A DNA stretch of 64,000 nucleotides from an uncultured Eubacterium sp. (GTDB lineage Bacteria; Bacillota; Clostridia; Lachnospirales; Lachnospiraceae), in assembly GCA_910584645.1 (NCBI GenBank), contig CAJUAU010000003.1:124001-188000 (forward strand), given 5' to 3'. The position numbers and the translations under genes are program-made. The notes beneath the pieces are model-generated. The model was not told where the DNA came from, searched no databases, and was given only the letters and a program-made list of their open reading frames with translations. Shown here piece by piece: positions 53,186-63,205 of the stretch; position 1 is the first letter of the stretch, and each line of letters begins with the position of its first letter.

Positions 53186-54370
53186 TTACAGCCGTTCTTT
53201 TACCCAGTCACAGATAAATTCGGCTGCTGGAACATATCCACCCATTTGCGCATGGCATTGTGATGTGCTGGCTTCATCAAACAATTTATACTCTTTTTTA
53301 CAATTTTGCAATGCATCAAAAAAAACCTTTGCCTCACCTTTATTTATTTCAGCGGTACCGTCTAATACCAGCATCTCGCAATTTATCTTGTCCACAATAT
53401 CCGTGTTATCATACTTTCTTAATTCCTCAATCACTGCCTCCCTGCTAACTCCATGTTTCCATGCATAATCATCCATCATGTTATAAACCATCTTAGGCCG
53501 GAACGGTGCAGGCAATTTCATAACCTTCGCAAAGATGTCCGCAAAATGACCTCCCCAGTTTATATTACCCGGATTAACAATTCCCAGTTTAATTCGCTTT
53601 TCAAAAGCACATGCCCTGGGCAGCAAAAAAGCGCCAAAGCTAAATCCCATTGCACCGACATGTTCTTCATCCACACAGCTATAATTTTTGATCGCAAAAT
53701 CTATAACAGGTGTCATTACATTTTCCCAGTCTGGGCGAAATGGCATTTTCTGAAGGCGCAACGCATATCCCTGCCCCGGTCCGTCAAAAATCAGACAGTG
53801 AATCCCTCTCTTCAGCAGTCCGTCATACATCCATCTGGTGTCCTCCGCCCATGTGTCTCTCCCCGGCATTAGAATCATAAGCGGTGCCTTTCCTTCTGCC
53901 GTGGGAGATTGATAAAAATGTCCCGGTAAATACGTACTCTCATAAGGTATCTCCACATAAGTTCCCGGATAGCCAGACAATTCCAAATATTTCTCGTAAC
54001 ACTCATGACTTCGCTTGCTGACAGATATCATTTTCGGATTTTCTGCATTGCTGTAGCACATGAGCGCCACACGATAATATGTTGATGCCCTCAAATACGC
54101 TGTCTCCGCAGATTCTTTATGTCCTTCCTTGTTTTTTTCCTCTGCTTTTTGTAACAACTGATCACCCAGTTTCGACCATTGCCCCAGCCATGCCTCCTCA
54201 TCCGAACCTTTCAGATTGCAATATGTCTCCAGCACCTCCCCAATATCTGTCATGCCAAACGGTGCCAGTCCCAAAAGATGCTTAGCCAGCGCATCCATCA
54301 TAATATGGCTATGAAAAGAAATGGCGTCAAAATGCTCTCCCGGTTTCACAACAGGCTTGTTTTTACCCAT
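53186..54370 (-). CDS. FrsA-like alpha/beta hydrolase
   Basis: A 394-aa protein from ATG 54370 (GAGG nine bases upstream). A ~130-residue helical N-terminal domain precedes an alpha/beta hydrolase core: LMILMPGRDTWAEDTRW (oxyanion side), GMLIFDGPGQG-like CLIFDGPGQGY, nucleophile GFSFGAFL, acid in LVLDGTAEIN and a His near QCHAQMGG. This is the DUF1100/FrsA-like layout. Substrate unknown. It is divergent from a TetR regulator and has an AT-rich operator region between. Confidence 0.8.
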   Translation of the reverse strand: MGKNKPVVKPGEHFDAISFHSHIMMDALAKHLLGLAPFGMTDIGEVLETYCNLKGSDEEAWLGQWSKLGDQLLQKAEEKNKEGHKESAETAYLRASTYYRVALMCYSNAENPKMISVSKRSHECYEKYLELSGYPGTYVEIPYESTYLPGHFYQSPTAEGKAPLMILMPGRDTWAEDTRWMYDGLLKRGIHCLIFDGPGQGYALRLQKMPFRPDWENVMTPVIDFAIKNYSCVDEEHVGAMGFSFGAFLLPRACAFEKRIKLGIVNPGNINWGGHFADIFAKVMKLPAPFRPKMVYNMMDDYAWKHGVSREAVIEELRKYDNTDIVDKINCEMLVLDGTAEINKGEAKVFFDALQNCKKEYKLFDEASTSQCHAQMGGYVPAAEFICDWVKERL

Positions 54371-54582
54371 AAATATCATCCTCACTTTCTTTCGCCTAAG
54401 TGCACATTACTGCTCACAACACCTCCAGTAACATTTTTATCACTTTGACTTTTGTTTGTTATTTTGCTATTATTTTATTTGACGATTGTCTATTATTCAA
54501 TCCTCGGATATTAAAAACCGTCGTTTAATCAACGAAACAGGCAAATTGTCAATTAAAATATTTAGAATGGAGATAAAACACC
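54371..54582. promoter_or_regulatory. divergent regulatory region of hydrolase and TetR genes
   Basis: No gene. It contains the palindromes GACGATTGTC (54481-54490) and CGTTTAATCAACG (54520s), possible TetR operators. Confidence 0.45.
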
Positions 54583-55134
54583 ATGAATCAAAACGATCTG
54601 CGTGTGAAAAAGACCAAAAAGGCCATCCATAACACATTTATGGAACTATTAAAGACAAAGCCGGTCTCAAAAATTTCGGTTACAGAATTGGCGAAAGCCG
54701 CTGAAATCAACAAAGCTACCTTTTATCTGCATTACAAAGATATCTTCGATCTCTATCAGCATACATTACGAAATTTTCTTTGTGGGATTGCAGATGAAAT
54801 CACTTTTATGAACTTGTTTTTTACAGATATAGAGCGTTTTGCAACGAAACTTTATGAGCTGTCCATCAGCAGGGGATTTTTCAAAAACAATGTACTGTTT
54901 ACTGCTGAGAATGCATCTTACAATCAGGGTGCCATGCAATTCTTTTGCAATGCCCTGACAGATAATGTAATTCATTTGAATATCCTGGAGGATAATGACA
55001 TAAACCGCATGAAATTAAGATATATCTTTGCTGGAATTGGTATGCTGTTTCGCTTTGATTCGGACAAAAATTCGGATGACATTATTTCAACTATCGTATG
55101 CGCTTACAAGGGACAATTTGAAGATATGCAATAA
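54583..55134 (+). CDS. TetR/AcrR-family regulator
   Basis: A 183-aa protein. The N-terminal 50 residues are a TetR HTH: KKAIHNTFMELLKTKPVSKI then VTELAKAAEINKATFYLHYK. The C-terminal ligand domain has TetR_C-type helices (LYELSISRGFFKNNVLF). It probably represses itself and the divergent hydrolase. Confidence 0.87.
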   Translation: MNQNDLRVKKTKKAIHNTFMELLKTKPVSKISVTELAKAAEINKATFYLHYKDIFDLYQHTLRNFLCGIADEITFMNLFFTDIERFATKLYELSISRGFFKNNVLFTAENASYNQGAMQFFCNALTDNVIHLNILEDNDINRMKLRYIFAGIGMLFRFDSDKNSDDIISTIVCAYKGQFEDMQ

Positions 55135-55142
55135 CATTCAAA

Positions 55143-55934
55143 TTAACCAAACTTATTAGTTTTTCTTGCAGCAACCACCAGTAGCCTTGCATCCCGCCCC
55201 ACCCAGCTCCTACAGGTAGACAAAGTAAGGAACTGATATTTCCGAAAGAACTCCTCTGGCGTATTTTTCTCAAGTTCTTCACCAATCTGTTTTCCCATCT
55301 CAGTCTGGTACAGGCTTCCGGAGAGTATTTTATTTACATATTCGCCATACTCATCCCAGTTCCCGACATCCGTGAACGAATAGACTGGAGAAGAGATTGT
55401 CGTCTGTATCACTGACACAATCTGGTACTTCCGTTTCTCATCCCCTGCCCGGAAACTGATTTCCTGATGCCCCTTGTAATAACTCTCACTGGAATACGCA
55501 TGAAGCGCCCCGAACATCCTGCCACCGTTGATATTGTGCCCATAAATGATACAGTTATCACTGTCAATGGTGCATCTGGAATCCAGAAACGGCGTACCGT
55601 AAAAACTGTATTTCCCATCGAAATCCCGGTGAAGATAATACTCGCTGTCGCCTTCCCGCTGCATGACTGGATAAGAAATACTGGTTCCTTTAATCTTCAG
55701 CCAGCCAATCCAGTCTGGATTTGTTATCTCTGTGGGAAGGATTGAAGGAACGGGATTTTTATCCCGCTCCTCCTCAACTTTTTCCAGCTGGTCAAAACGG
55801 TCTTCCTGCTGTTTGTCATTCTGATAATAGCGGTATGCAAAATACCCCACTACTGCAAATGCCAATAAAAAAAAGAGGCATAATATCCTCTTGATCCGTT
55901 TCTTCCTGCTATTTACTTTTTTCTCCTGCTTCAT
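55143..55934 (-). CDS. srtB: class B sortase
   Basis: A 263-aa protein. One N-terminal membrane anchor (ILCLFFLLAFAVVGYFAY), then the sortase domain: GWLKIKGTSISYPVM, catalytic His in NCIIYGHNINGG, Cys in LTLSTC, Arg in GRDARLLVV. Length and the STC form indicate class B. It covalently attaches proteins to the wall or to each other. Its ATG overlaps the adhesin stop (ATGA), so the adhesin at 55931-60418 is the obvious substrate. Confidence 0.9.
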   Translation of the reverse strand: MKQEKKVNSRKKRIKRILCLFFLLAFAVVGYFAYRYYQNDKQQEDRFDQLEKVEEERDKNPVPSILPTEITNPDWIGWLKIKGTSISYPVMQREGDSEYYLHRDFDGKYSFYGTPFLDSRCTIDSDNCIIYGHNINGGRMFGALHAYSSESYYKGHQEISFRAGDEKRKYQIVSVIQTTISSPVYSFTDVGNWDEYGEYVNKILSGSLYQTEMGKQIGEELEKNTPEEFFRKYQFLTLSTCRSWVGRDARLLVVAARKTNKFG

Positions 55935-58900
55935 TTTGCACACACCCGTTTCCTGCGGAAGAAGAAAAGACCAGCACAGCCCAGAAGGGACAGTAAAATG
56001 ACTGCTGCCACAAGTGGTGTAGTTCCACCAGTCTGCGGCACTCTTGGCGTCGGTATTTTTTTGTCAGTGACCGATACTTTCTGTACCTCTCCGATATCTT
56101 TTACTGTATACTTGACTGGTTCTGCAAGCTGGTAGCCTTTCGGCGCCTCAATTTCTTTGAAGGTATAGGTTTCCCCTGCTTTCAGCTTTCCAATAATATC
56201 ATAGCCCTCTTCTTTGGAAGTAAAGGTCAGTACCTTTTTGTTATCGCTGTCATATACCTCAAATTTTGCACCACGAAGTCCCTGCCCGGTATCACCTGCC
56301 AATTTGATCAGGCGAATTTTCGTAGTATCATCTTTCATCTGCACACTCTGAACCTCTCCCGAATCCTCTATGGTAAACTCAATACTGTCTGCCGTCGCAT
56401 ATCCATCAGCTGGCCGTTTCTCTGTCAGGATATAGGTTTTACCCACTGCCAATTTCTGCTCAATGATATGCTTTTCCTTGGTGGAAGTCCATGAATCAAC
56501 CACGGTACCGGTTTCTTTTTCCGTAATCTCCAATTCACATCCTGGTATCTCCTCTGAGCCTGCAATCTCAGTCTTAGAAATTTCCACCTTTGTTGTGTCA
56601 TCGACCATGCGGACAATGTTATCGGTCTGAAGTGTCATATTCTCTCCATTGACAAGAGCAACCAATGTCTGTCCATTTTCTCCCTGAATAAGCTGGAACG
56701 AAATGCTGTCTGCCGTAACAAAACCGTCTACCGGTCTGGTTTCTGTCAAAGTATAAGTCGTGTCATGAAGCAGGCCATTGATCTGTACTGCCCCTTTCTC
56801 ATCCAGAACTGCTGTAACATTGCGGTATCCCATTTCCTCCAGCTTTTCATTCAGCCTAATGGAATCCTTATTACCGGATGTCCAGCTCACAACCGCACTT
56901 CCTGTCGCATCTGTAATCTGCAGTTCACATCCCGGCAGTTCCCCGCTGTTTGTAATGGACGTCTTGCTGATGACAGTGCCCGTCTGGGTATTGACCGCTT
57001 CCACATCTGCTGCAATCACCTTTGTTTCCTGATCCTTGTACTCAAGATGCACCAAATATTCTGTTTCGTTCAAGTAATAACTTCCAGGTACAGACAACTC
57101 CTTCAGGTAATAATCACCTGAGTTCAGTGTGGCAGCTCTACCAGATTCCTCATCAGTATCCGGTGTTTCCGTCTCATCCGGCATCTCTGGCTCTTCCGGC
57201 TCCTCTGGAACTTCTGTTTCATTTAACTCTTCCTTCTCTTCTGATACCGCTGGTGTTTTCAGTAACTCAGGTACTCCTGTCATCGATGCCATCGGAAACA
57301 TTCTGCTAAAACTTATTTTTTGTGACAGTGCTGCCACATCCGGTAGCGGAGCTGCTGTTGAAACTGCTGGTGCCTCTGTCGCTCCCGGATTTTCAACGGA
57401 TGGTGTTTCATTATTTCCAGAATCCGTTTCTGACGGATATTCTTCACTCATCAATGGAAAATCCAGATAAGATATTGCCCTACCATCTTTATCTGTTGTA
57501 ACTGTTCCCAGTCTGGTGCCGGCATCCACAATTTTCTTCCCATCTATATTGAAGATGTCGTGCTTCGTATAGATACCAAACTCGGCTCCTGCAACCGCCT
57601 GCTTTGTCGCTGCATCGGATTTGAACAGAGATATCTGTGTCTTTGCACGGGCATTATCTACACGGAGTACACCGTTCTCATCTGTCGCATCTGTGGCATT
57701 GAGGACATATTCTTCATCCTTATTGTCCCATGTAAATTCCACATCCCATCCTTTGTCCGGCAGAACATAGCCATACAGGGTCTTTTTCTCTTTTACATGA
57801 TATTTGCCAAGTGGCAGACTGACCGTTACCATGCCATCCTCATCCACGGTATACCCTGTGATATCCTTACAATCCTTCGTAAATTCTGCACCTTCCCCGG
57901 TTGTAATGGTCGTTACCAGATCGCCTTTGTCATACCAGTGCGTACTCTGGTTATCCTGCGTAACGATATCTTCAGCCGCAGTAACCTCGAAAACAGCCCC
58001 TTTTAAGAAACGGCTTTCATAGACAAATTTATCGTCCTCAAATCCAGTCAGCACCTCGCCTGTTTTATAGATTTTCAGCCTTCCTGATGTTTCCTTGTTG
58101 GTATAAGTAACTGTCACAACGGCATGGGTATATCCATCCTCATCGGTAAAACTCTCATAATTGTCCGCCTTGCTGTTGATAGTTACTTCGATGAATTTCT
58201 CTGTGATGTGCAGACCGCTTGCCGTATCTGTCTCATAGATACGATAGGTACCTGACTTCAGTTCCTTCACCGTCATAATCTCGCCAGTTTCATCCGTTAC
58301 AAACTGGTTGATTGTTTCGGTTTTATTACCATTGCTGTAGCTCTGCTCTACCAACTTTTCCCCATCATCCGTAACTTTGTAAATCTGGTATGTGGTGCCG
58401 GGTTTTAAAACCTGCTTTTCAGTATTGCCGTCTTTTTTGAGGATTCTCAGATATGCCTTGAACAAATTATTATTCATTGGATACAGATAGGTCTTTCCAT
58501 TTTCAGTCACTTCTGCATCTTCAATATCGTCTACGAGAACTGCATCAGCGTCCCCTGCATCCACCTGGTGAATGGTATATGTTCCATAATACAAATTTCC
58601 TGTTATGCCATATCCATTTTCATCTGTATGAATCACTGCTCGCTCATAATCATCACAGGCCTCAAAACTTTTCTTATTTGTCAAATACACCTGAAAAGTT
58701 GCATTTGCTTCCGGATGTAATGGTCCTGTCTGTCCGTCCGAATCATATTTCTGCACAGCAATCTTGCCAAGAACCGGCTGATTTCCATACTCCTCCGTAG
58801 CCAAATCATAGGTATACTCTGCAGGCTGATTCGTGGCATCCACTTTAACCGTCAAAACATCATTGGATAGCGTGTATCCCACAGGCGCTTTCACTTCCTT

Positions 58901-60418
58901 CAGGTAATAGGTATTTCCGCTCCGCAGGAAATCCGTTACCATCTTACCATTCTTGACGGTGTAAATCCCAGCCGTCTTTGCCACACCTTTATCATCATAA
59001 ACCGTTGCCTTATTCGTACAGGAAGCATCCGCATATAACTGGAACTGGGCACCTTCCAGACTGGCATCCCCATGAGCTTTTTTGTCAGTGCTGTATTTGT
59101 CAATCTTAACAACATCAATAGTTGCCTTCTTGTAGTTATTGGTTACACCTGTAATATAAGCCTTAGAATAATCAGATGCCACCTCTTCTAACGTATCCGG
59201 CCACACCCCATCTGAATTTTTTCCCCAGCTGTTTGCTTTCTTCAGGGTAATCTTTACCCCTTTGGCAAACTCCGGGTCCATAACGATGTGCTTGTTGTCT
59301 CCTGTATTGTCTTCTGTCAGGGTATAGCTGTTGGAAATATCGTTTTTCAGCTCCTTCATTTCCTGATTCATCAATTTCTCTGCTGAGGTTTTTGTCAGAT
59401 CTGAGGCGAAATCTACTCCCTCGTCCAAATCCATATCCTCTGTCAAGTGTTTCTTTGCTGCCTTTTTATCATCCGTAGACATATCTTTTAATGCGGAATC
59501 AGGATAGTAGTAATACTCCTGCGTCTGTAGCCGGTATGTCATACGAAAAGCAATACGTCCACTGTCTCTGGTAAATCCGGTCATACTAAATGAGGTGTCA
59601 TTATCATCATCCGCATCGCTGGCTTCTGTGCCATCCCTGTCTGTCATAGAAAAGGAATACAGATCATCCAGGTTGTCCGCATCCAGTGTAAACTGGATTC
59701 CCCCCAGTCCATTTCCATCCTCATCTTTTTTCAGCACTGTAATTCTCTGCCGGTAATACTCACTATCACTTACCTTGCTCGGACTATAATGGGTTGTAAT
59801 TTCCTCATCTGCATCCACAGTCAAAAGTCTCTGGTAATGTTTGCTATTACCCGTTTTTTGCCAAAATGTAAGAGAAGCTGTCCATTCTCCATTCGGCTCA
59901 AAAATATCTTTATATACTTCATTTACCGTTTTATTAGGAGAAATATTAATGTTAGCTTTCACCTGCTTAATGACATCCTTTAACTGTGCCTCGGAATTGC
60001 GTCCCTCCGAAATAGACCAGATTAATGCCTGGCTCATGACAAAAGCTTTATTGGAACGCTTTTTATCCAGCACATACCAACGAATAGTTTTAGCATAATA
60101 CCCATTCTTTTCCCCACCAGTATTCTGGTCCCAGTTATGCGTTTCTTCCGCTGCATAAGTATTCCCAGAATGACAGGTATATCCTAAATTGATACAAAAA
60201 GCTTTTTTCCCATTCAGATGCATCTGCCACCATGTTCCAGATTTTGTTTTCGATCCAATAGACACAGTTCCTTTCCGTCCAAGAGATGTCAGACTGACCG
60301 AAGACGTAGCAGCACTGGCCACAGTTGCGTTTGCAGGAATCATGCCACAAATCATTACCAATACCAGAGTAAATGACAGGATTCGTTTGATCATTTTCTT
60401 GTTTATTATTTTTATCAT
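55931..60418 (-). CDS. thioester-domain/Cna-B surface adhesin with cell-wall sorting signal
   Basis: A 1495-aa protein from ATG 60418 (AAGGAAA upstream; the frame extends upstream through a leader without a ribosome site). Signal peptide ends near residue 36. Residues ~60-190 are a thioester domain: Cys75 in AFCINLG and Gln130 in MSQALIW would form the internal Cys-Gln thioester used for covalent host binding. About nine Cna-B/SpaA-like domains follow, with TYTLTETRPVDGF or YTFKEIEAPKGYQ ends suited to isopeptide bonds. A Glu/Pro-rich stretch lies near residue 1130. The C-terminus has sorting motif VPQTG, a hydrophobic helix and RRKR. Confidence 0.87.
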   Translation of the reverse strand: MIKIINKKMIKRILSFTLVLVMICGMIPANATVASAATSSVSLTSLGRKGTVSIGSKTKSGTWWQMHLNGKKAFCINLGYTCHSGNTYAAEETHNWDQNTGGEKNGYYAKTIRWYVLDKKRSNKAFVMSQALIWSISEGRNSEAQLKDVIKQVKANINISPNKTVNEVYKDIFEPNGEWTASLTFWQKTGNSKHYQRLLTVDADEEITTHYSPSKVSDSEYYRQRITVLKKDEDGNGLGGIQFTLDADNLDDLYSFSMTDRDGTEASDADDDNDTSFSMTGFTRDSGRIAFRMTYRLQTQEYYYYPDSALKDMSTDDKKAAKKHLTEDMDLDEGVDFASDLTKTSAEKLMNQEMKELKNDISNSYTLTEDNTGDNKHIVMDPEFAKGVKITLKKANSWGKNSDGVWPDTLEEVASDYSKAYITGVTNNYKKATIDVVKIDKYSTDKKAHGDASLEGAQFQLYADASCTNKATVYDDKGVAKTAGIYTVKNGKMVTDFLRSGNTYYLKEVKAPVGYTLSNDVLTVKVDATNQPAEYTYDLATEEYGNQPVLGKIAVQKYDSDGQTGPLHPEANATFQVYLTNKKSFEACDDYERAVIHTDENGYGITGNLYYGTYTIHQVDAGDADAVLVDDIEDAEVTENGKTYLYPMNNNLFKAYLRILKKDGNTEKQVLKPGTTYQIYKVTDDGEKLVEQSYSNGNKTETINQFVTDETGEIMTVKELKSGTYRIYETDTASGLHITEKFIEVTINSKADNYESFTDEDGYTHAVVTVTYTNKETSGRLKIYKTGEVLTGFEDDKFVYESRFLKGAVFEVTAAEDIVTQDNQSTHWYDKGDLVTTITTGEGAEFTKDCKDITGYTVDEDGMVTVSLPLGKYHVKEKKTLYGYVLPDKGWDVEFTWDNKDEEYVLNATDATDENGVLRVDNARAKTQISLFKSDAATKQAVAGAEFGIYTKHDIFNIDGKKIVDAGTRLGTVTTDKDGRAISYLDFPLMSEEYPSETDSGNNETPSVENPGATEAPAVSTAAPLPDVAALSQKISFSRMFPMASMTGVPELLKTPAVSEEKEELNETEVPEEPEEPEMPDETETPDTDEESGRAATLNSGDYYLKELSVPGSYYLNETEYLVHLEYKDQETKVIAADVEAVNTQTGTVISKTSITNSGELPGCELQITDATGSAVVSWTSGNKDSIRLNEKLEEMGYRNVTAVLDEKGAVQINGLLHDTTYTLTETRPVDGFVTADSISFQLIQGENGQTLVALVNGENMTLQTDNIVRMVDDTTKVEISKTEIAGSEEIPGCELEITEKETGTVVDSWTSTKEKHIIEQKLAVGKTYILTEKRPADGYATADSIEFTIEDSGEVQSVQMKDDTTKIRLIKLAGDTGQGLRGAKFEVYDSDNKKVLTFTSKEEGYDIIGKLKAGETYTFKEIEAPKGYQLAEPVKYTVKDIGEVQKVSVTDKKIPTPRVPQTGGTTPLVAAVILLSLLGCAGLFFFRRKRVCAK

Positions 60419-60519
60419 AATATAAATTTCCTTTCTTGATAAATAATGATTACCGTTTCTCACCCTCCAAGGGGGGACCTCTTTTAAGCACTTGCATTTC
60501 TTTTCATCCTTTCTGCCAA

Positions 60520-60560
60520 CAAAAAAAGTCTTTCCGGACTTAATCCAAAAAGACTTTTTC
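60520..60560. terminator. bidirectional terminator between CAP and adhesin genes
   Basis: Arms AAAAAGTCTTT/AAAGACTTTTT with T-runs on both sides. On the minus strand the run is TTTTTTTGTTGG, the same exit as leaders B and C. A weak promoter TTGACT-17-TACAGA lies just upstream, so it may work as an attenuator for the adhesin. Confidence 0.7.
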
Positions 60561-60600
60561 TTCATTCTATTTACTATTTACTTTCTGTACACTATTGCCA

Positions 60601-61623
60601 TCAGCCAGTCAATATAATTTCACTGACATCACTCTCTGTCACAGTAACGCTTATCTGCTCCGCCTTACCGCACCCATCGTGAGTTTTCCTCTCATAAAAC
60701 ACATACGTTTTACCAATTTCCAGATAAACTGCCTTGCCGGATGCTCCAGCGATAGTTGCTACCTGCAGGCTTCCCTGACGGTTACCTGCTTCATAATATC
60801 CAATAGCACAGTTACCAATATAAGTTCCCTTCCCCTCATCATACCGTTTCACTGTCATTTTTTTAATCTGACAGGATTTCCAGTTCACCAGTTCGCTTTT
60901 ATCCCTGTCAAAAAATACAGCACACCATATATTTTTATAACATGCGATTGCTCCGCAAACATAATCAGATGTCATAAGATTTTTATAATGTCCTGGACTT
61001 TTTTTCCATGCAGCCATCGCCGTCTTCACATCCATACTGCCAGAATACAGGTTTTCTCCAAATATAAGCATCTTATACTGAGCGTAATCACCAAAATATA
61101 CATCCCGATCCCTTTCGAGATTTTTATGAGCGTCATACCCACTAGTCTTTATACGGTAAAGACAAAAGTGATAAATTTCATCTGACCACTCCAGACTTGC
61201 GATTCCTTTTTCTTTACGATACTGGTTCTGGATTTGGAATGCCTTTTTCCCTTTATCCAACGCTGTCTGCTTTTTGCTCTGTATAACCTTAACCTTATAT
61301 TTATAGCTCTTTATCTTCTTATTTTTTAATTTACACTTTACAGTTACTATAGATGTCCCCTGCTTTTTTCCCGTAAAAACAATCCTTCTTTTGGCCTTGT
61401 TCTTTGCCTTTTTGTATTTTACTTTTACTACTGACTTTTTACCATTCTTTATTGTGACCTTTTTTGCTTGGGTCAATGCCGCTGGGTATCTTACCTGAGT
61501 TATGCCGCCTGTCAAATCAATGGTTATTTTTTTCGTCTTGGCAGATACCGTACTTTCTCCAAAAATCATCATTATACAGATAACCGCAGACATCATCAGT
61601 ATTGTTCTTTTCCAGTTTTTCAT
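60601..61623 (-). CDS. secreted CAP-domain protein
   Basis: A 340-aa protein from ATG 61623 (AGAAGGG upstream). The signal peptide ends VSA near residue 26. A basic N-terminal region of beta-sandwich type (KKVTIKNGKKSVVKVKYKKA) resembles a bacterial Ig-like fold. Residues ~140-275 are a CAP/SCP domain: NQYRKEKGIASLEWSDEI, HKNLERD, GENLYSGSMDVKTAMAAWKK, SPGHYKNLMTSDYVCGA. The canonical His in HYKNL is present. Such proteins are common in clostridial surface loci; activity unknown. Confidence 0.85.
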   Translation of the reverse strand: MKNWKRTILMMSAVICIMMIFGESTVSAKTKKITIDLTGGITQVRYPAALTQAKKVTIKNGKKSVVKVKYKKAKNKAKRRIVFTGKKQGTSIVTVKCKLKNKKIKSYKYKVKVIQSKKQTALDKGKKAFQIQNQYRKEKGIASLEWSDEIYHFCLYRIKTSGYDAHKNLERDRDVYFGDYAQYKMLIFGENLYSGSMDVKTAMAAWKKSPGHYKNLMTSDYVCGAIACYKNIWCAVFFDRDKSELVNWKSCQIKKMTVKRYDEGKGTYIGNCAIGYYEAGNRQGSLQVATIAGASGKAVYLEIGKTYVFYERKTHDGCGKAEQISVTVTESDVSEIILTG

Positions 61624-61720
61624 GTTCATCAGTCCCTTCTCATTTTCCGGTTTCGGCTTCAAGCCGATTCCAGACTTACTTAAATAATAACATTACGACC
61701 ACAAACATTCCAGAAAAACT

Positions 61721-62185
61721 TTACTCCCACACCCTTGCCACCACATCTGCCTCTTTCACAAACATCTCTTCCCAGTACCTGGAATCGTATGAATCCTCTG
61801 CATTATCACCCAGTACAAAAAAGCATCTTTCTGGTACCACAACCGCATTTTTATCCCGTTTCGGAATCATCCATCCTGGAGTATAAGTCAGATCTCCCAA
61901 ATCTATGGTATCCCCGCCCACAGCAGCAATCCGTTTCACCAGCAGCCTTCCATCCCGCCGGAATATAATGATATCGCCAGTTTCCAGACTGGTATATATT
62001 CTTGATGCTATCAGATAACTTCCTTTCTTCAGCGTCGGCTCCATAGACTCTGATGGAACATAACCAGCTAGGAATACGGTATGAAACAAAATCCAAATCA
62101 GTATGTTGACACCTACTGGAATCATCCACCACCGGAGCCACCGTTTAATACCCTGTTTTTCCCTAACCTGCTTTGTCAGTCCCAT
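61721..62185 (-). CDS. lepB: signal peptidase I
   Basis: A 154-aa protein. One N-terminal membrane helix (IPVGVNILIWILFHTVFLAG), catalytic Ser in VPSESMEPT, Lys in LVKRIAAVGGDTI, and the conserved GDNAEDSYDSRYW. The short form suits a dedicated peptidase for the surface locus, like those near pilus sortases. ATG 62185 is preferred (GAGGAG seven bases upstream); the gene overlaps the sigma-factor gene. Confidence 0.92.
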   Translation of the reverse strand: MGLTKQVREKQGIKRWLRWWMIPVGVNILIWILFHTVFLAGYVPSESMEPTLKKGSYLIASRIYTSLETGDIIIFRRDGRLLVKRIAAVGGDTIDLGDLTYTPGWMIPKRDKNAVVVPERCFFVLGDNAEDSYDSRYWEEMFVKEADVVARVWE

Positions 62186-62723
62186 ATCCATACTCCTCTG
62201 CTATCTGCCGCAATTCCGTCAGTTCCCTGAGATACTTTCTCGCTTTGGATACCCATGCACAGACAAGATTTGCCTTCACTCCCATCCGATCACCAATCTC
62301 CCGGCTGGTATATCCTTTCTCCATCAGGAACATGGCACGGATTCCTTTCCTCATGAATGCAGGAACCATTCCCTCCGCTTGATCCAGTATGTTCTGCAGA
62401 GAAATCTGTAAGTCTTTATTATCATGTTCCTGATATGTTCCCATCTCCGGCAGAACTTCCATTGCCATTTCCCGGTTTCGCTTCCTTGAAGAACTGACCA
62501 GGGCATCACAAATTTCATTCCAGATCAGACGGTAGGCATAAGTAGAAAAACATCCCCCCTGATCTGTCGCTACTGCTTTACAAAGTCCGATACAGCCAAT
62601 CTGGAACAGGTCCTCTCTGGAATACATGCCTAACTGATAGGGACCATGTACCTTATCCGAAATGACCTTATGTACCAGACCGATATTTTCTTCCACTTTT
62701 CTTCTCTGCCCTGCATTTAACAC
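62163..62723 (-). CDS. sigma-70-family RNA polymerase sigma factor
   Basis: A 186-aa protein. Region 2 is EDLFQIGCIGLCKAVATDQG followed by FSTYAYRLIWNEICDALV; region 4 HTH is GYTSREIGDRMGVKANLVCA. It lacks long N-terminal parts, as in small sporulation-type or mobile-element sigma factors. The start is uncertain: GTG 62723 after GGGGGTGG fits best, with an in-frame TTG 15 bases earlier. It probably drives the surface locus or transfer genes. Confidence 0.87.
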   Translation of the reverse strand: MLNAGQRRKVEENIGLVHKVISDKVHGPYQLGMYSREDLFQIGCIGLCKAVATDQGGCFSTYAYRLIWNEICDALVSSSRKRNREMAMEVLPEMGTYQEHDNKDLQISLQNILDQAEGMVPAFMRKGIRAMFLMEKGYTSREIGDRMGVKANLVCAWVSKARKYLRELTELRQIAEEYGYGTDKAG

Positions 62724-62724
62724 A

Positions 62725-63174
62725 TTAACCACCCCCAATCACCTGAAAACGTCTCCCCTTTCTGGCCTCCAGCAGCTTCCTGCTTTCCTGAATGACCTGC
62801 CTGCAGTAATATTCACCCAGATGCCCAATATGTGCTTCCGACATCGGGGCGCTGATTATGTCTGCCAGCCACTGGTAGGCATCCTGCTTGTCCATCAGAC
62901 CGGATTCATACAAACGGTTAAAGTACCGGTGCGCCTCTCTCCTCAAAGACCTGAGATTATGATCCGCCAGACTCCCCACCGGGGTCTTTGTCCCTTTATG
63001 CACCCGGACATAGGCATCGCATTCCGGATATCTTGAACAAACATAGAGCATGGTATGCTCTTTATTTTCACGGTAGATACCGTCCGCACTGCGGAACACC
63101 ACCGGACTGCCACAGTATGGGCAGCGCATCTGTTTCGTCTGATTCCCTTTCTTTTTTCTTCTTTTCGTATTCAT
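62725..63174 (-). CDS. DUF3268-type zinc-finger protein
   Basis: A 149-aa protein. A four-Cys zinc motif is split as RCPYCGSPVVFRSADG and YVCSRYPECDAYV, similar to topoisomerase I C-terminal fingers. The rest (LRSLRREAHRYFNRLYES, HIGHLGEYYCRQVIQ) matches DUF3268 proteins in mobile elements. Likely DNA binding. It starts at ATG 63174 with AGGAGG ten bases upstream; its long leader is described at 63206-63561. Confidence 0.82.
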   Translation of the reverse strand: MNTKRRKKKGNQTKQMRCPYCGSPVVFRSADGIYRENKEHTMLYVCSRYPECDAYVRVHKGTKTPVGSLADHNLRSLRREAHRYFNRLYESGLMDKQDAYQWLADIISAPMSEAHIGHLGEYYCRQVIQESRKLLEARKGRRFQVIGGG

Positions 63175-63205
63175 GGCATTTCGCCTCCTCTCGTTTTGTT
63201 TATAA

